Origin: Hypsibius dujardini
Taxonomy: Eukaryota > Tardigrada > Eutardigrada > Parachela > Hypsibiidae
Reading direction: 5' to 3'
NCBI GenBank assembly: GCA_001579985.1
Contig: LRSR01005804.1
Coordinates: 1-23,769 of the forward strand
DNA: 23,769 bases
In this document: piece after piece, positions 1-17,127 of the stretch
Layout: every line of letters begins with the position of its first letter
How positions within the stretch are numbered: the stretch's first letter is position 1
Program-made: the position numbers and the translations under genes
The notes under the pieces: model-generated
What the model saw: the letters and a program-made list of their open reading frames with translations, nothing else
Database searches by the model: none
What the model was told of the DNA's origin: nothing

Positions 1-449
1 ACAGTGCCGGCTGAAATCCAGCACGCCGGCACGGACATTCACTCAAACTCACCCACCACCAACCAACACCACTCACTCAAACTGATCCTGTATAATTGGC
101 GCATGGTGGCGTGGTTAGCAGTGCATTGCAACCGATACACACAGACACACACACACACACACATAGCGGCCCACCGTCATCCGAGCGGATTCCAACAACG
201 GCGTTAGATGAAGAACAATGGTCTTCGGTCGTTCGCGGCACCATCTGTCAGTAACGGTATGCTGATTACTAATGACACCTTCACTCACCCACCCTTCTCG
301 TGGTGTGTTTTTTCTTTTGCTCCGGCTTCTTCTTCTTCATCATCTCTCATCTCATCTCTCGCGCTGTCCGTCTTGTCTGAACTGCTAAGTAAAGGGTAAC
401 GCTTCTTTGCAATCCACCCCGCGGCCCAGTACCACGATTCCGTGCCCTC
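1..449. other. Intergenic DNA without a supported gene
   Basis: I find no credible coding exon here. A CA-dinucleotide microsatellite lies at about 136-163, and a pyrimidine-rich tract with TCT/TTC runs at about 325-365. The short open frames in this stretch lack family resemblance and splice context. The right end probably contains upstream promoter sequence of the secreted protein gene that starts at 580. Confidence 0.6.
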
Positions 450-457
450 GTATATAT
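450..457 (+). promoter_or_regulatory. TATA box of the secreted Gly-rich protein gene
   Basis: The stretch GTATATATG matches a TATA element. It lies about 125 bases before the ATG at 580, so transcription would start near 480-485 with a 5' leader of about 100 bases. A TATA promoter suits a strongly and tissue-specifically expressed secreted product, in contrast to the TATA-less housekeeping genes downstream. The transcription start is inferred from spacing only. Confidence 0.55.
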
Positions 458-579
458 GCTCTCTGGTCGGCGAAATTCGGAAATTAGTCTACCATTCGGC
501 AACACACCTGCTCTCGGATTAAGGTTTTCAACAAGTGCCCGACCATCGAACTACCGACGGTCGCTGGACGGACTTTAGG

Positions 580-1542
580 ATGAATAGGCTCCTCGTATTG
601 GCCGTCCTTATGGGCGTTGCCGTAACCGGTAAGTGACCGATTTCCCTTCTACAATCCCATAGATTTTGTCAAGAGATATTCTTTCCCGAAATTTTTAACA
701 GGCGCAAATTGCATGCTCACACAATTTGCTTGAATCTCATACAGACTGTAAAAGTGATGTAAAAGTGATGTAAAAGTGATGATTATATTACTGCACATAA
801 AATAGCGTCAAATGATTTTTTATGGTTGTCGGAAAGATTTACTGCTGATCCCTGGCAATAAAAATGAAAGACCTACAAAGTCTTTGATTAAATACAAATT
901 ATTTTAATTTGAGCATTAGCAGGTCCGTTGATGCCTTGTGAGCTTGGAAGTCCAACAATTTTATTCAAAACTCTACAGTTACGTTTTTTTTAACTGGACC
1001 AATGCCACAACCACGTGAAAACCATTACAAAAACGTCAATTTAAGATCAATTTATGGAAGACGTAAAATATATTACTCAATTATGCTTCTCCCGTGTAGT
1101 GTACGCTCAGGACTCATACTCGACCTCGGCACCCACCCAAGCACCCAGCTACGGCTCCAGTTACGGCTCTAGCAACAACCAGGGATCCAGCAGCTACGGT
1201 TCCTCTGCCTCTGGCTACGGTGGTGGTTCCTCATCCAGCGGTGGAATCGGTGATCTCTTTAGCTTCCCCTTCGGATACTCTAGCGGTTATGGTTACGGAT
1301 ACAGAAGGTACATCCCCGTGCCGTGGTGGATCTGGTACCCCAGCAGCTTCGGCTACAACAAGGGATACGGATTCGGTATCGGCGGTGCCGGTGGCGGCGG
1401 TCTGGGCGGTGGCGGCGGTGGCGGTGGATACGGAGGTTCGTTATTACACATGTGTATAACAGCAACCTCAAATCTCTTGGAAAATGCTCAATTTCTCTTA
1501 CTCCCGTTTATAGGTGGCGGTGGTGGATACGGTCGTCGTTAA
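580..1542 (+). CDS. Secreted glycine/tyrosine/serine-rich protein (short isoform)
   Basis: I read three exons: 580-628, 1100-1435 and 1514-1542, giving 137 aa. Exon 1 encodes MNRLLVLAVLMGVAVT and exon 2 begins VYAQDSYS. The intron therefore interrupts a clear signal peptide, with likely cleavage after VYA. The first donor is G|GTAAGT and the acceptor is CCGTGTAG. The mature protein has Ser/Tyr/Gly repeats of the SYGSS kind, then an aromatic stretch (YGYGYRRY, PVPWWIWYP), then a long glycine run. This composition is typical of extracellular structural, cuticle-like, silk-like or adhesive proteins, but I do not recognise the family. The second intron (1436-1513) has a weak donor, GTTCGT, and is 78 bases long, a multiple of three. 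Reading through it adds 26 in-frame residues without a stop, so retention cannot be excluded. Two further acceptors downstream offer another C-terminus, described separately. Confidence 0.72.
748..780 (+). repeat. 11-bp tandem repeat, three copies
   Basis: GTAAAAGTGAT is repeated three times without change in the first intron of the Gly-rich protein gene. It is a short minisatellite with no visible function. Confidence 0.85.
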
Positions 1543-1639
1543 TCGTGTTAATCGAAAAGTAAGTACACTGAGTGCCCTAATTTTTAACCCGCTTTTCCAC
1601 CACCCAACTAGTCCATAACCTTATTTCATCCGTTTCTAG

Positions 1640-1782
1640 GTGGCGGACTCGGCGGTATGTCGGTTGGGTCTCACCGCGGATGAGTCTTGATTGATTTCTG
1701 CTCGCTCGCGCGAGAAGCGGAAGTGTATTTTTACTCGACATGTCTGTCTATTGTTTCAGGAGGCGACAGCGGTGGCTGCTAA
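1640..1782 (+). CDS. Alternative 3' exons of the Gly-rich protein, including a 15-nt microexon
   Basis: Exon 2 of the upstream gene ends in phase 1 at 1435. Two later acceptors fit the same phase. TTTCTAG at 1639 opens a 15-base exon (1640-1654) ending at a strong donor, G|GTATGT. TTGTTTCAG at 1759 opens a last exon (1760-1782) ending in TAA. Joined to exon 2, they give a tail of about 12 residues, GGGLGGGDSGGC, with a terminal cysteine, and a protein of 140 aa. Both pieces keep the glycine-rich composition in frame, which argues against chance. The exon at 1514-1542 would be skipped. It is followed after its own stop by a perfect GTAAGT at 1560, so mixed forms are also possible. Confidence 0.45.
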
Positions 1783-3282
1783 ACAGGTCACATGCCTGCC
1801 GCTAACACCATTCATCATCATTATATCTGCCATCTTTGTACGACATCTTAGCCCCCATACCCAACACAACGACCGCTATTTTCCTGCCCGCCAAAGCGAC
1901 GTTTGGTGACCACACAAACACTTCCTACCCTCTTCTTACCTCGTCTCTTCGTCGGCTTCTCGTATCTGTGTGCGAACCCTTGACCTGACCCGCCTACCAC
2001 CCACCCATCTCTATGCTCTTGTGGCTGACTGACCGGATTGATGCTGATCCTCGCGTAGACCCTTCAGTTTTCGCGACTATTATGCGTCACTTCGTGCGGC
2101 TCAGTCATTTGGAACCGGACAATCTCCTCGTCTTGGTTTTTTGTTCTTTTGTCGTTTTTTTGTCCATCCGACCGCAACGGATCCATATGCTGACCTCCAT
2201 CAGTGTGTAGCTAGGATTGCTGGTCAATTTCTATCGCGGATTCGTCGGTCGTTGCTGTTGTCCTTGCTCATCTGACCGCTACCGACATACTGCCGTCTTT
2301 AATATTTTTTTGTTTGTTTGTTCCCTCTACTAACACTCTTCTTATGTCGAAGTACACACTCTTGGCTTTTTAACCTTTTTTTTTGTTCCTCTCTTGAGAA
2401 CTATTCCATGACATTAATGTTCCTGTTTTGCTGAATCGTTTGTGCCTGTCCTTGTGGCGTTCATTTTTCTGTATTGTAACTGCTGCTGATTCCATTTTTT
2501 TATTAACCCCACCCCCTCTCTCCTTCTTTTGTCAATGTTCTTGTCTATTTGTGTAGGGACGCGTATGCGAAAGCCGCGCGACCTTAGATCTCCTGGTCCG
2601 TCTAGATGTATATCTATATAAAACATTTATCGCTATAATTATGAGGACAGTTGCCCAATTAATTAGTCCAGATCTGATTGAAAATGTTTTCTTGCCCGAA
2701 AGTTGAGATGCAAAGCATGCAAGACAGATCGAAACCCTTAGGAAAACATAAGATACATCGATTCTACTGATAAGATTGGAATTGCAGCGCGTGGATTTTA
2801 CTAAGGTTGCGAATAATAAGGGCAAGCAGGACAATCGGTCTTTTCAATATTACTACCGTATTACCTTGAGAGAGTGAATGCCTTTTGGGATGAGGGCAAG
2901 TGGCGTCTCTCGAATGTTAAAGCATAGAATAACTGAAGCGGCTCTTCGTTGATCAGTTATTCAGGTACTCTATGGTTAAAAAGCAAGGTTTTATCCGGCT
3001 CTTTCTCGCGTTGTCCGCACGTACTGTGCCCGCTCGTTTACCGATTCCCCCTGTCTGGTTACGCTCCAGCGAATCTTATTCTATTCGCGGACGGTCGATG
3101 CTTCAGTGCCGACCGGGTCGTTCCGGTCCGAGCCGCTGCTATACTGTACCACATACCAGTCGCTTACTGTTATAGCAAGGCTCTCTAGAATTGCACAGAG
3201 CTGTCAAATTTGCACCACACAAAGTATACGAAAAAAATTTAGTGCGATGAAAAAGCCTATGAGGTGCAGTCTTGTGGACAGA

Positions 3283-3494
3283 GAGAGGGAGGCGTCTACC
3301 CGGTCACACAAGTCACCACTGTTGTTTCCTCTGTCACACATAACCCTCTCTCACACACAGCGCATACATGGACTCATCAATTTGAGGGAGAGGGAGGCGT
3401 CTACCCGGTCCCACAAGTCACCACTGTTGTTTCCTCTGTCACACATAACCCTCTCTCACACACAGCGCATACATGGACTACTCATCAATTTGCG
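3283..3494 (+). repeat. Tandem duplication of a 105-bp unit
   Basis: The unit at 3283-3387 is repeated at 3388-3494. I see only one substitution (cggtcacaca against cggtcccaca) and a 3-base insertion near the end of the second copy (gactactcatc against gactcatc). The near identity indicates a recent duplication. The unit itself contains CT- and CA-rich blocks. Confidence 0.92.
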
Positions 3495-3869
3495 TACGAA
3501 GCAAAACTCTTAATGCTGCGCAAGTTTGGAATTGATATAAATGTCGCGTTCGCACACATTTCTGTTATTGTTTGTCGATATTTGAGTTCGAAAATCAGCA
3601 ATAAACTGGACAAACACATGTGATAATAATTTTGACAAAAAAATAAAAATTAAGTTTTTAAAAATGGAAAACGAAAAAGAAATCTTGTGGCTGTTTTGAT
3701 TGATAACGTCACGAATTTTGCCCTGTTTACCCTGGCGTGCGCAGCATTTATGCCAAATCAAAACTTGCGCGGCATTGGGAGTTTTACCTCGTACACTCTC
3801 TCACTCTGCCTGTCTGATCCCGGAAGAATCGCCCTGGCTCAAAGCCTGCTCACGCCTGTGAACAATGGT

Positions 3870-3885
3870 CACTGGTCGACCAGTG
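3870..3885. repeat. Perfect 16-bp palindrome
   Basis: CACTGGTCGACCAGTG equals its own reverse complement. It could be a dimeric regulator site or a chance palindrome. It is followed by two further inverted repeats, at about 3903-3945 and 4009-4030. Confidence 0.7.
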
Positions 3886-4008
3886 CGGTTGCGGCAGTGT
3901 ACTCTCTCTCTCTTTTCTGTCGGATATCAGAGAGAAGAGAGAGAGAGAATGGTCGCGGTGTGTCTTGTGAGAGCGAAATGTGCTTTCACATAGCTCACGC
4001 AGAAATAG

Positions 4009-4030
4009 CTTTCTTCAGCTCTGAAGAAAG
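4009..4030. repeat. Inverted repeat with 10-bp arms
   Basis: CTTTCTTCAG and CTGAAGAAAG are separated by two bases. The TTC/GAA blocks recall heat-shock elements, but the spacing between inward-facing blocks is six bases rather than two, so I do not call it one. Confidence 0.65.
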
Positions 4031-4521
4031 AAGGGCAGTGGCTACTGCACTCGTCAATCAACAATCAATCACAGGATGCTTCAGGTACCGTAATTGATAT
4101 CCTACGCCTGACATAGTCAAGAGGAGGAGGCGCTCTATTCTAAATCCATCGAAGAGCGCGTATTTTTACTAGTCCATCTCATTTAGTTCTAACGGGGGAG
4201 TCCACTCACACTTGTGCGCGACAGTGGACAACATAGGCATACATGTTTGTAACCTGGTTTACTTAAAATTAAGAGTCGCGCCACCTTTCGAAGGAAAATC
4301 TGGACATTTTTCTCCGTGCCGATTCAATCAACCGATATTTTCGGGAAAAGTGTCCTGCATGTGCGCACAAACATGATGGCAACGATACTTCGTAAATTTC
4401 TTTGAAAACACCCGGGCGGTAGCTAAGAGTCCAGTGTATGTACGGTATTGTAGCCAGGGCTGTATTATTACCCGTTCTGATACTGCTGACTATTAAAACA
4501 GCGGAGCATAGCACTAGGTGA

Positions 4522-4539
4522 TGACGTCAACCGGAAGTG
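4522..4539 (+). promoter_or_regulatory. CRE plus ETS-like sites, phosphoglucomutase promoter
   Basis: TGACGTCA (4522-4529) is a full cAMP-response-element palindrome. It is joined directly to ACCGGAAGTG (4530-4539), an ETS/GABP-type motif. This pairing is common in TATA-less housekeeping promoters. It lies about 290 bases before the ATG at 4826. Between it and the ATG, TTTCTGTAG near 4798 could be the acceptor of an intron in the 5' leader. Confidence 0.5.
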
Positions 4540-4825
4540 GGTGTGGTTTCCTTCAGTACAGTTGTACTACGCCCCACATTCGCTGCAGCAGTGTACTGTA
4601 CGTCCGCACAGTACGAGTGCCGCAAATCAGCTGTTCGTAATCAGTGAGAGAAATCCAAACTGAAAGTATTTCTGCAGTTGCTGCTGTTGACTGTTGTCAA
4701 GGCCATCGCTGTATCCCAACATTTCCTGTAGGTCGCCCTTCCTGCCCTCTTCACTCTCAGCCTTCCTGTTTTCTGCACTTTCTCCTCCATTTCTGTAGTA
4801 TTACAATTAAACCGCCCGATTCGCA

Positions 4826-8317
<3,492 letters not shown>

Positions 8318-8456
8318 ATGAGCGTCCATTTGTCTCTTGATTGTTGCATTTGCTTGCTAGAGTATTGCTTTTTGGGACTCGTTCCGTGGTAATTGTCTGC
8401 TTACCGGTGATGGGATGGGGCCGAGCATGTTTTTTAGTTGTGCATCATTAGTGCTT

Positions 8457-8462
8457 AATAAA
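8457..8462 (+). terminator. Poly(A) signal of phosphoglucomutase
   Basis: AATAAA lies 140 bases after the stop at 8317. The end of the neighbouring minus-strand TMED gene (8547) is only 85 bases away, so the two transcripts probably converge closely or overlap at their 3' ends. Confidence 0.7.
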
Positions 8463-8546
8463 ATATAGCAGACTTCAAAACAGAAGTCGGAAAAAAGCTT
8501 GGAGTTTTAAAAGAATCTGTTGCGAGTAATTGCGCCTCTGAACCGA

Positions 8547-9978
8547 TTAAGCATGTGTTTTGGTCTTATCTGTGAAAAAGGACTTCAATGCCCATATTTG
8601 TCCGAGCCCACAAAGAAGCATGAAAAACGACTGTCCGATAGACCAGTACGTAGTCGATTCATTTAGATCCTCCGCAAACTTCCGGTCCTGAGCTTCACGC
8701 AGCCGCCGGTGGGTCAGGGCGTCTTCAACTTCCCGGAGATTATTCTGAATTACTTCGGCGGACGTTTCCAACTAGACAAGGGAGAGACAAGCAGAAATAC
8801 TGATCAGTTTGGCTATCAGCTGCGGGGGGGGGGAAACTGAAAACTGAATGCAATTACGAGGACGAGAAGGATAAATACGCAACGCGCAAACCGTGAAGCA
8901 CCAATAATCACAAAGAATACAAGCGCGCAACAGTAAAACACTCCTAATAAGTCACAAAACCCAGCACTAAATGGCCAGACACCGGCTGGTCGAGTAACTG
9001 AAATCAAAACTACGTTTGCGCAGGCAGTCAGACAGCCACTTCAGGCAGTCAGACAGCCACTTCAGGCAGATGATGGAATGCAAGGAAAGTAATCAACAAG
9101 CAAAACACCGTACAGACGAGGCTTGGGAATGACGTGATCAGACAAGGAACACTGCTAAACAATTAGTCTGAAAAGATTCGCTGACAAGTGAGACGCCACC
9201 ATGCCAGTAGGCAGTAATCATGAGTGAGAAACGACACATGTAGAGCTTTGGGTCAGACAAAAAAAACTAACCTGGGTGAGGACAGTGTCGCCCTTCATGG
9301 GATTCCGGAAGGGGTGCTCATCGCCGACGTACCAGTCCATATAAACCAGTTTGTGACTGAATGTGCTGAATTCGTTGCCGAAGCACACCTGGTAGGCCCC
9401 GTTGAGTTCTGCGGTGAAAACGTGGCTGTCGTACTCCTTCTTCACACCTTTATAGACTTCCTTCCCAGCCGGATCAATGATCGTACAGTCAATGTCATAA
9501 TGGCCACCAGTCACAACCTACAAGAAAGGAAAGAAAATCAACGATTAGAAGAGACACGCTGAAGCTGAATGCATTTCCACGTGACAGAACGGTAATAGTG
9601 CACCGGACTGGAATACAGTGGACACACAGTATTAGTTCAACTGCCGGTAATCCATCAATCAATATTTACAGTATCGTATCAATTGATCAATCAATCAATC
9701 GTTAATATCACTATTCTCTCTATTTCGAAAACTATCGATCAATCAATGGATCAGTACAATTAGAATGAGCCCGATACGCAGAGGCGACCATGAACAAATC
9801 AGCACCGACATGCCTGAAATTCGACAGTGCTCTTGTCGCCCTTCGTGATCTCCTCAAAAAAGCATTGCGTATCTCTGTCTTGCAGCTCAAACGTCAACTC
9901 CACTCCCAAAACGGGGAAAACGCTGAAGATGAACGCGAGGAGGATAGGAAAGACAGACGACGCAAAACTATCCTTCAT
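8547..9978 (-). CDS. p24/TMED family cargo receptor (emp24/gp25L/p24)
   Basis: p24 proteins cycle between ER and Golgi in COPII and COPI vesicles and help select cargo such as GPI-anchored proteins. Three exons on the minus strand: 9978-9814, 9517-9272 and 8771-8547, totalling 211 aa. Visible parts: a signal peptide (MKDSFASSVFPILLAFIFSV); a GOLD domain with a cysteine pair at about Cys39 and Cys100 and the family motifs EFQ-VVTGGHYDIDC and FGNEFSTFSHK; a membrane-proximal helix (NLREVEDALTHRRLREAQDR); one membrane span at about 179-200; and a short cytosolic tail beginning SFF, the FF motif used for COPII binding. A lysine stands four from the end (KTHA), but a full KKXX signal is missing. 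The sequence looks most like the TMED1/5/7 (gamma) group, though the subfamily is not certain. Intron 1 has a GC donor. Confidence 0.93.
9021..9069 (+). repeat. 21-bp tandem repeat in TMED intron 2
   Basis: The unit CAGGCAGTCAGACAGCCACTT occurs twice in full and once in part, without mismatches. It lies inside the 500-base intron 8772-9271. Confidence 0.88.
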
Positions 9979-10664
9979 TGCAGACAGAGTGCTTCGTCCA
10001 CGAACCTATAGTAAAAGTATGAGTCTAGTTTCCTAGACTCAAATCTCCTAATTCAACAAGCGGCAGAAAAAAAGGAGAAATCTTACCAACAAAAATGGAT
10101 GGAGTCGGATGATACCATACACACCCAGCAAGCGAGAGATTCTTTTCAATGACCAGCCAAATTTCCGCAGATAAGAACAAAGTTGCTAAATATATATATT
10201 TTTGGCAAAAAAATGAGGGATGTAATGTCCAGAAAATTGCAGCGGGAGACGAAAATGACGTGTCTGGCTGGAATGGAAAGGATGTTTATGTATTTCTCAA
10301 TTAAGGGGGTTCGCTGACGTTTGTTGGTGAAGCTGAGGACCCCGGACAAGAAGAGGCGTTCCTTTTTAGACTGAAAAGGCGTGGTTTCAAGTATGACGTA
10401 AAATATCAGCTGCTGATGTTACTCTGTACACATGTGGCATCAATCTTGCTCGAACCGAGTTCGAGCCATAGCAATCTTGCTCGAACCGAGTTCGAGCTAT
10501 AGCGCCAGCGAAATCAGGCGGCTCGAACTCGGTTCGGACAAAATTGCTGCCACAAGTGTAAAATAATTCGCTATCTTAAGGCAGGCTTGCAGATCTTTCT
10601 GATCCATCATTGCAATAAATAGTAAATAAATTTTTCGTTTGTATTGGATCGTTATCCACCCACC
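9979..10664. promoter_or_regulatory. Divergent promoter region between TMED and lipoyl synthase genes
   Basis: The two genes start 686 bases apart and point away from each other. On the minus strand a donor-like GTAAGA near 10085 and an acceptor-like ACTATAG near 10010 suggest a small intron in the TMED 5' leader. Inside it, GAGTCTAG and CTAGACTC (10021-10040) form an 8-bp stem with a TTTC loop. A three-copy repeat at 10441-10548 is listed separately. I see no TATA box with convincing spacing and no extra gene. Confidence 0.5.
10441..10548. repeat. Three-copy repeat, two direct and one inverted
   Basis: A 31-base unit starts at 10441 and again at 10472, differing by one base (gagCcatag against gagCtatag). 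A related copy lies on the opposite strand at about 10520-10548 with about three changes. The core GCTCGAACCGAGTTCGAGC is itself an inverted repeat with 8-base arms around CGA. GTTCGAGCC inside it resembles the B box of Pol III genes, but no tRNA fold surrounds it. Confidence 0.85.
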
Positions 10665-12991
<2,327 letters not shown>

Positions 12992-13040
12992 ACTTTGCGT
13001 TTTTCAGCGGTCTTTCCCCAGAAATACTTTATTATTGTCT

Positions 13041-14396
13041 TACGAGGGGCAAACTGAAAGTAATGTCACCCCCCCTTTTTAAAATGAGCTTAGAGCAGGT
13101 ATTGAAATTCTGCTCATACAGAAAGACAGAGGAGAGACAGACGACCTAGATAAAAAATAAGTAGGGCAGCGAGTGGCAGGAGAGAGGCGAGACAGATGAG
13201 CGGGCACAGGCTACTTTCAGCAGCTCACTTTATTCACGAGCCTCACCATAGTTAAATGCACTTCTGCTCTTCGAGCATCTGTCTTCCATGACTTTAAAAA
13301 TGGCCTCACACCTAGCCAATGCCTAGTCCGCCTGCAGAAAACTTTCGCAGGAGAATCTATTCCATCCAAACGCACCATTCAGCGGTAGTTTTCTGATCTG
13401 CGTGCTGGGAGAAGCGTGCTGGAAGATTTACCTCGCACTGGAAGACGCCCGACAGCTGTAACTCCTGAAAAAAGTATTGCCGTCCGTGATTTCGTTATAG
13501 CTCATCCCCATGCTTCATACGCCCAGATACGCCATGCCGTGGACATCGGTTCGTCACAGTGTACAGCCATTTTGAAGTGGGAGTTGAGCATGAAAAAAAT
13601 CTGCTCTTGATGGGTCCCTCACACGCTCACGGCGGACCAAAAGCAAGCCCGGTTAGTTTTCTGCCAAAATTTAATCAACGACTTCGGCGGAGAGGACAAA
13701 CGACGGTTGAAAGAGATCGTAACAGGTGATGAGATGTAGGGGTATTACTATGATCCGCTTACAAAACGTCAATCGATGGAATGGGTCAAGAAAACAGATC
13801 CAAGGCCACTGAAAGTGCGACGTTCTCGAAGCGTGCGCAAGACTATCTTCATTGTTTTCTTTAATTCTTCCGGAGTGGTCTCCATTTCGAAGCTCGTTCC
13901 CACACAAGGCAGGAGGACCATCAATGCTGCTTATTACGTGAAAACCTGCTTGAAGAAGCTCGTGCGGAAACTGAGAAAAAAAACGAGGAAAGACTGGACT
14001 TCGAGGCCTGCAACTGCACCACGATAACGCCAGCAGCCACACCTGCAGCTTGACCACCGATTTTCTGCAGCAAGAAGGGCTCAAACTTTTGCCGCACCCC
14101 CCGTACTCGCCCGACCTCTCACCATGTGATTTTTATTTATTTCCTAAACTGAAAGAATGTTTGCGTGGGAAGCTGTTCGACACGGAAAAGGAACTCGATG
14201 CAGCCGTGCACTGCCGCCTCCAGGAGCTCTCCAAGAATGGATTTTCACCCGTCTTTCGAGCTTGGCTTTCACGATGTGAAAAGTTCATTCAGTTTGGAGG
14301 GGACTTCTTCGAAGGAAGATGAAATAAATTTGCAATTAGTAATTACCAGTAATTTTTAAAAAATGGGGTGACATTACTTTCAGTTTGCCCCTCGTA
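13041..14396 (+). mobile_element. mariner-family transposon with intact terminal inverted repeats
   Basis: The ends at 13043-13072 and 14365-14394 are perfect 30-bp inverted repeats starting CGAGGGGCAAACTGAAAGTA. Each is flanked by TA (13041-13042 and 14395-14396), the target duplication expected for Tc1/mariner elements. The element is 1352 bp, the normal size for mariner. The internal transposase frame is broken, but the intact ends mean it could in principle be moved by a related active transposase elsewhere in the genome. It lies between the convergent lipoyl synthase and ANP32 genes. Confidence 0.97.
13248..14322 (+). pseudogene. Broken mariner transposase (DD34D type)
   Basis: One frame can be followed from about 13248 to 13980, with stops at 13386 (TAG, in the helix-turn-helix region, where a tryptophan is usual), 13608 (TGA, arginine expected) and 13737 (TAG, in place of the Trp after the first catalytic Asp, TGDE). 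A shift of one base, probably in the A8 run at about 13977-13984, moves to the frame that carries HDNASSH (second Asp) and YSPDLSPCDFYLFP (third Asp). There are 34 residues between these two aspartates. The C-terminal frame is then open to 14322. The expected start seems to be ATA at 13248. The total length fits a transposase of about 350 aa. Several lesions are of the C-to-T or G-to-A type, as expected from deamination. The copy is inactive. Confidence 0.93.
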
Positions 14397-14965
14397 TTAT
14401 TGCTTTATTATTTGTCTAGCCTATGACTATATTCTTGGGTTACCTTGGCTGAGTAATGTAAACGTTGAGGCAGGGACTTATCAATAAGATAGGTAACCTT
14501 GGTGGCTGATGATGCTGGCACGGAAGATTTCTCTTACTTCATGATACATTTAGGGAAAATTTGATTTGATTTACTTAAGGAAGCACACACGTCCGAATCA
14601 AATACCTTCGTACCGAGAGACAAGAATATGATCCATGTGTCAAAATACGTAAACGGAACTAAGACGTTAAAGTTTGCAGCAAAAGAAAACGAGTCAAAAG
14701 AGAACTGCAGCTCAAAACACGCCCACAACAAAGAGGAGGACATCGAAAAGGAGGTCAAGTGAAAAGGGGATACTACTCAATAATACAGAACGGAAGCTAC
14801 GGAGAATCACCGTTCAAATGAACGCTTCCGCAACATGGTTACTTTCAAAGTTTGTGCACGTAAAATCTCCATTCCCCGACAAAAACATACGAAAAAGCTT
14901 TAACAATTTTATCTTTGTTTTAATGCTATCGAAGACGCTGTATAAGGCGAATGGCGGTATTTTTT
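14397..14965. other. Probable ANP32 3' untranslated region
   Basis: About 570 bases between the mariner and the ANP32 stop. TTTATT at 14404-14409 reads AATAAA on the minus strand and may be the ANP32 poly(A) signal, giving a 3' untranslated region of about 560 bases. A plus-strand open frame at 14674-15066 with a Lys/Arg/Thr-rich start overlaps the acidic tail of ANP32. I do not regard it as a gene. Confidence 0.4.

Positions 14966-17127
<2,162 letters not shown>

Larger units (their letters stand above)
1783..4508. other. Long gene-poor stretch
   Basis: About 2.7 kb in which I cannot support any coding gene. The first 850 bases are rich in T runs and pyrimidines and may include the 3' untranslated region of the upstream gene, although I see no clear AATAAA close to its stop. 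The open frames are short, and the longest ones between 3106 and 3623 are open mainly because of a 105-bp tandem duplication. An AATAAA-like motif lies near 3642. A group of palindromes lies at 3870-4030. The right end runs into the promoter of the phosphoglucomutase gene. Confidence 0.55.

Noticed and set aside
3106-3623. Two overlapping plus-strand frames of 119 and 135 codons
   Set aside because: Their length comes from the 105-bp tandem duplication, a multiple of three that keeps frames open. No protein feature is visible.
4009-4030. Heat-shock element
   Set aside because: The TTC and GAA blocks are there, but the spacing between inward-facing blocks is six bases, not two.
10450-10475. 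Possible tRNA because of a GTTCGAGCC B-box-like motif
   Set aside because: No acceptor, D-arm or anticodon stem can be drawn around it, and the motif is part of a repeated palindrome.
13028-14415. Near-identical CTTTATTATT(T)GTCT on both sides of the mariner, considered as a longer target duplication
   Set aside because: The copies are not adjacent to both element ends in the expected way, and mariner duplicates only TA. They may be independent poly(A)-type AT-rich sequences.
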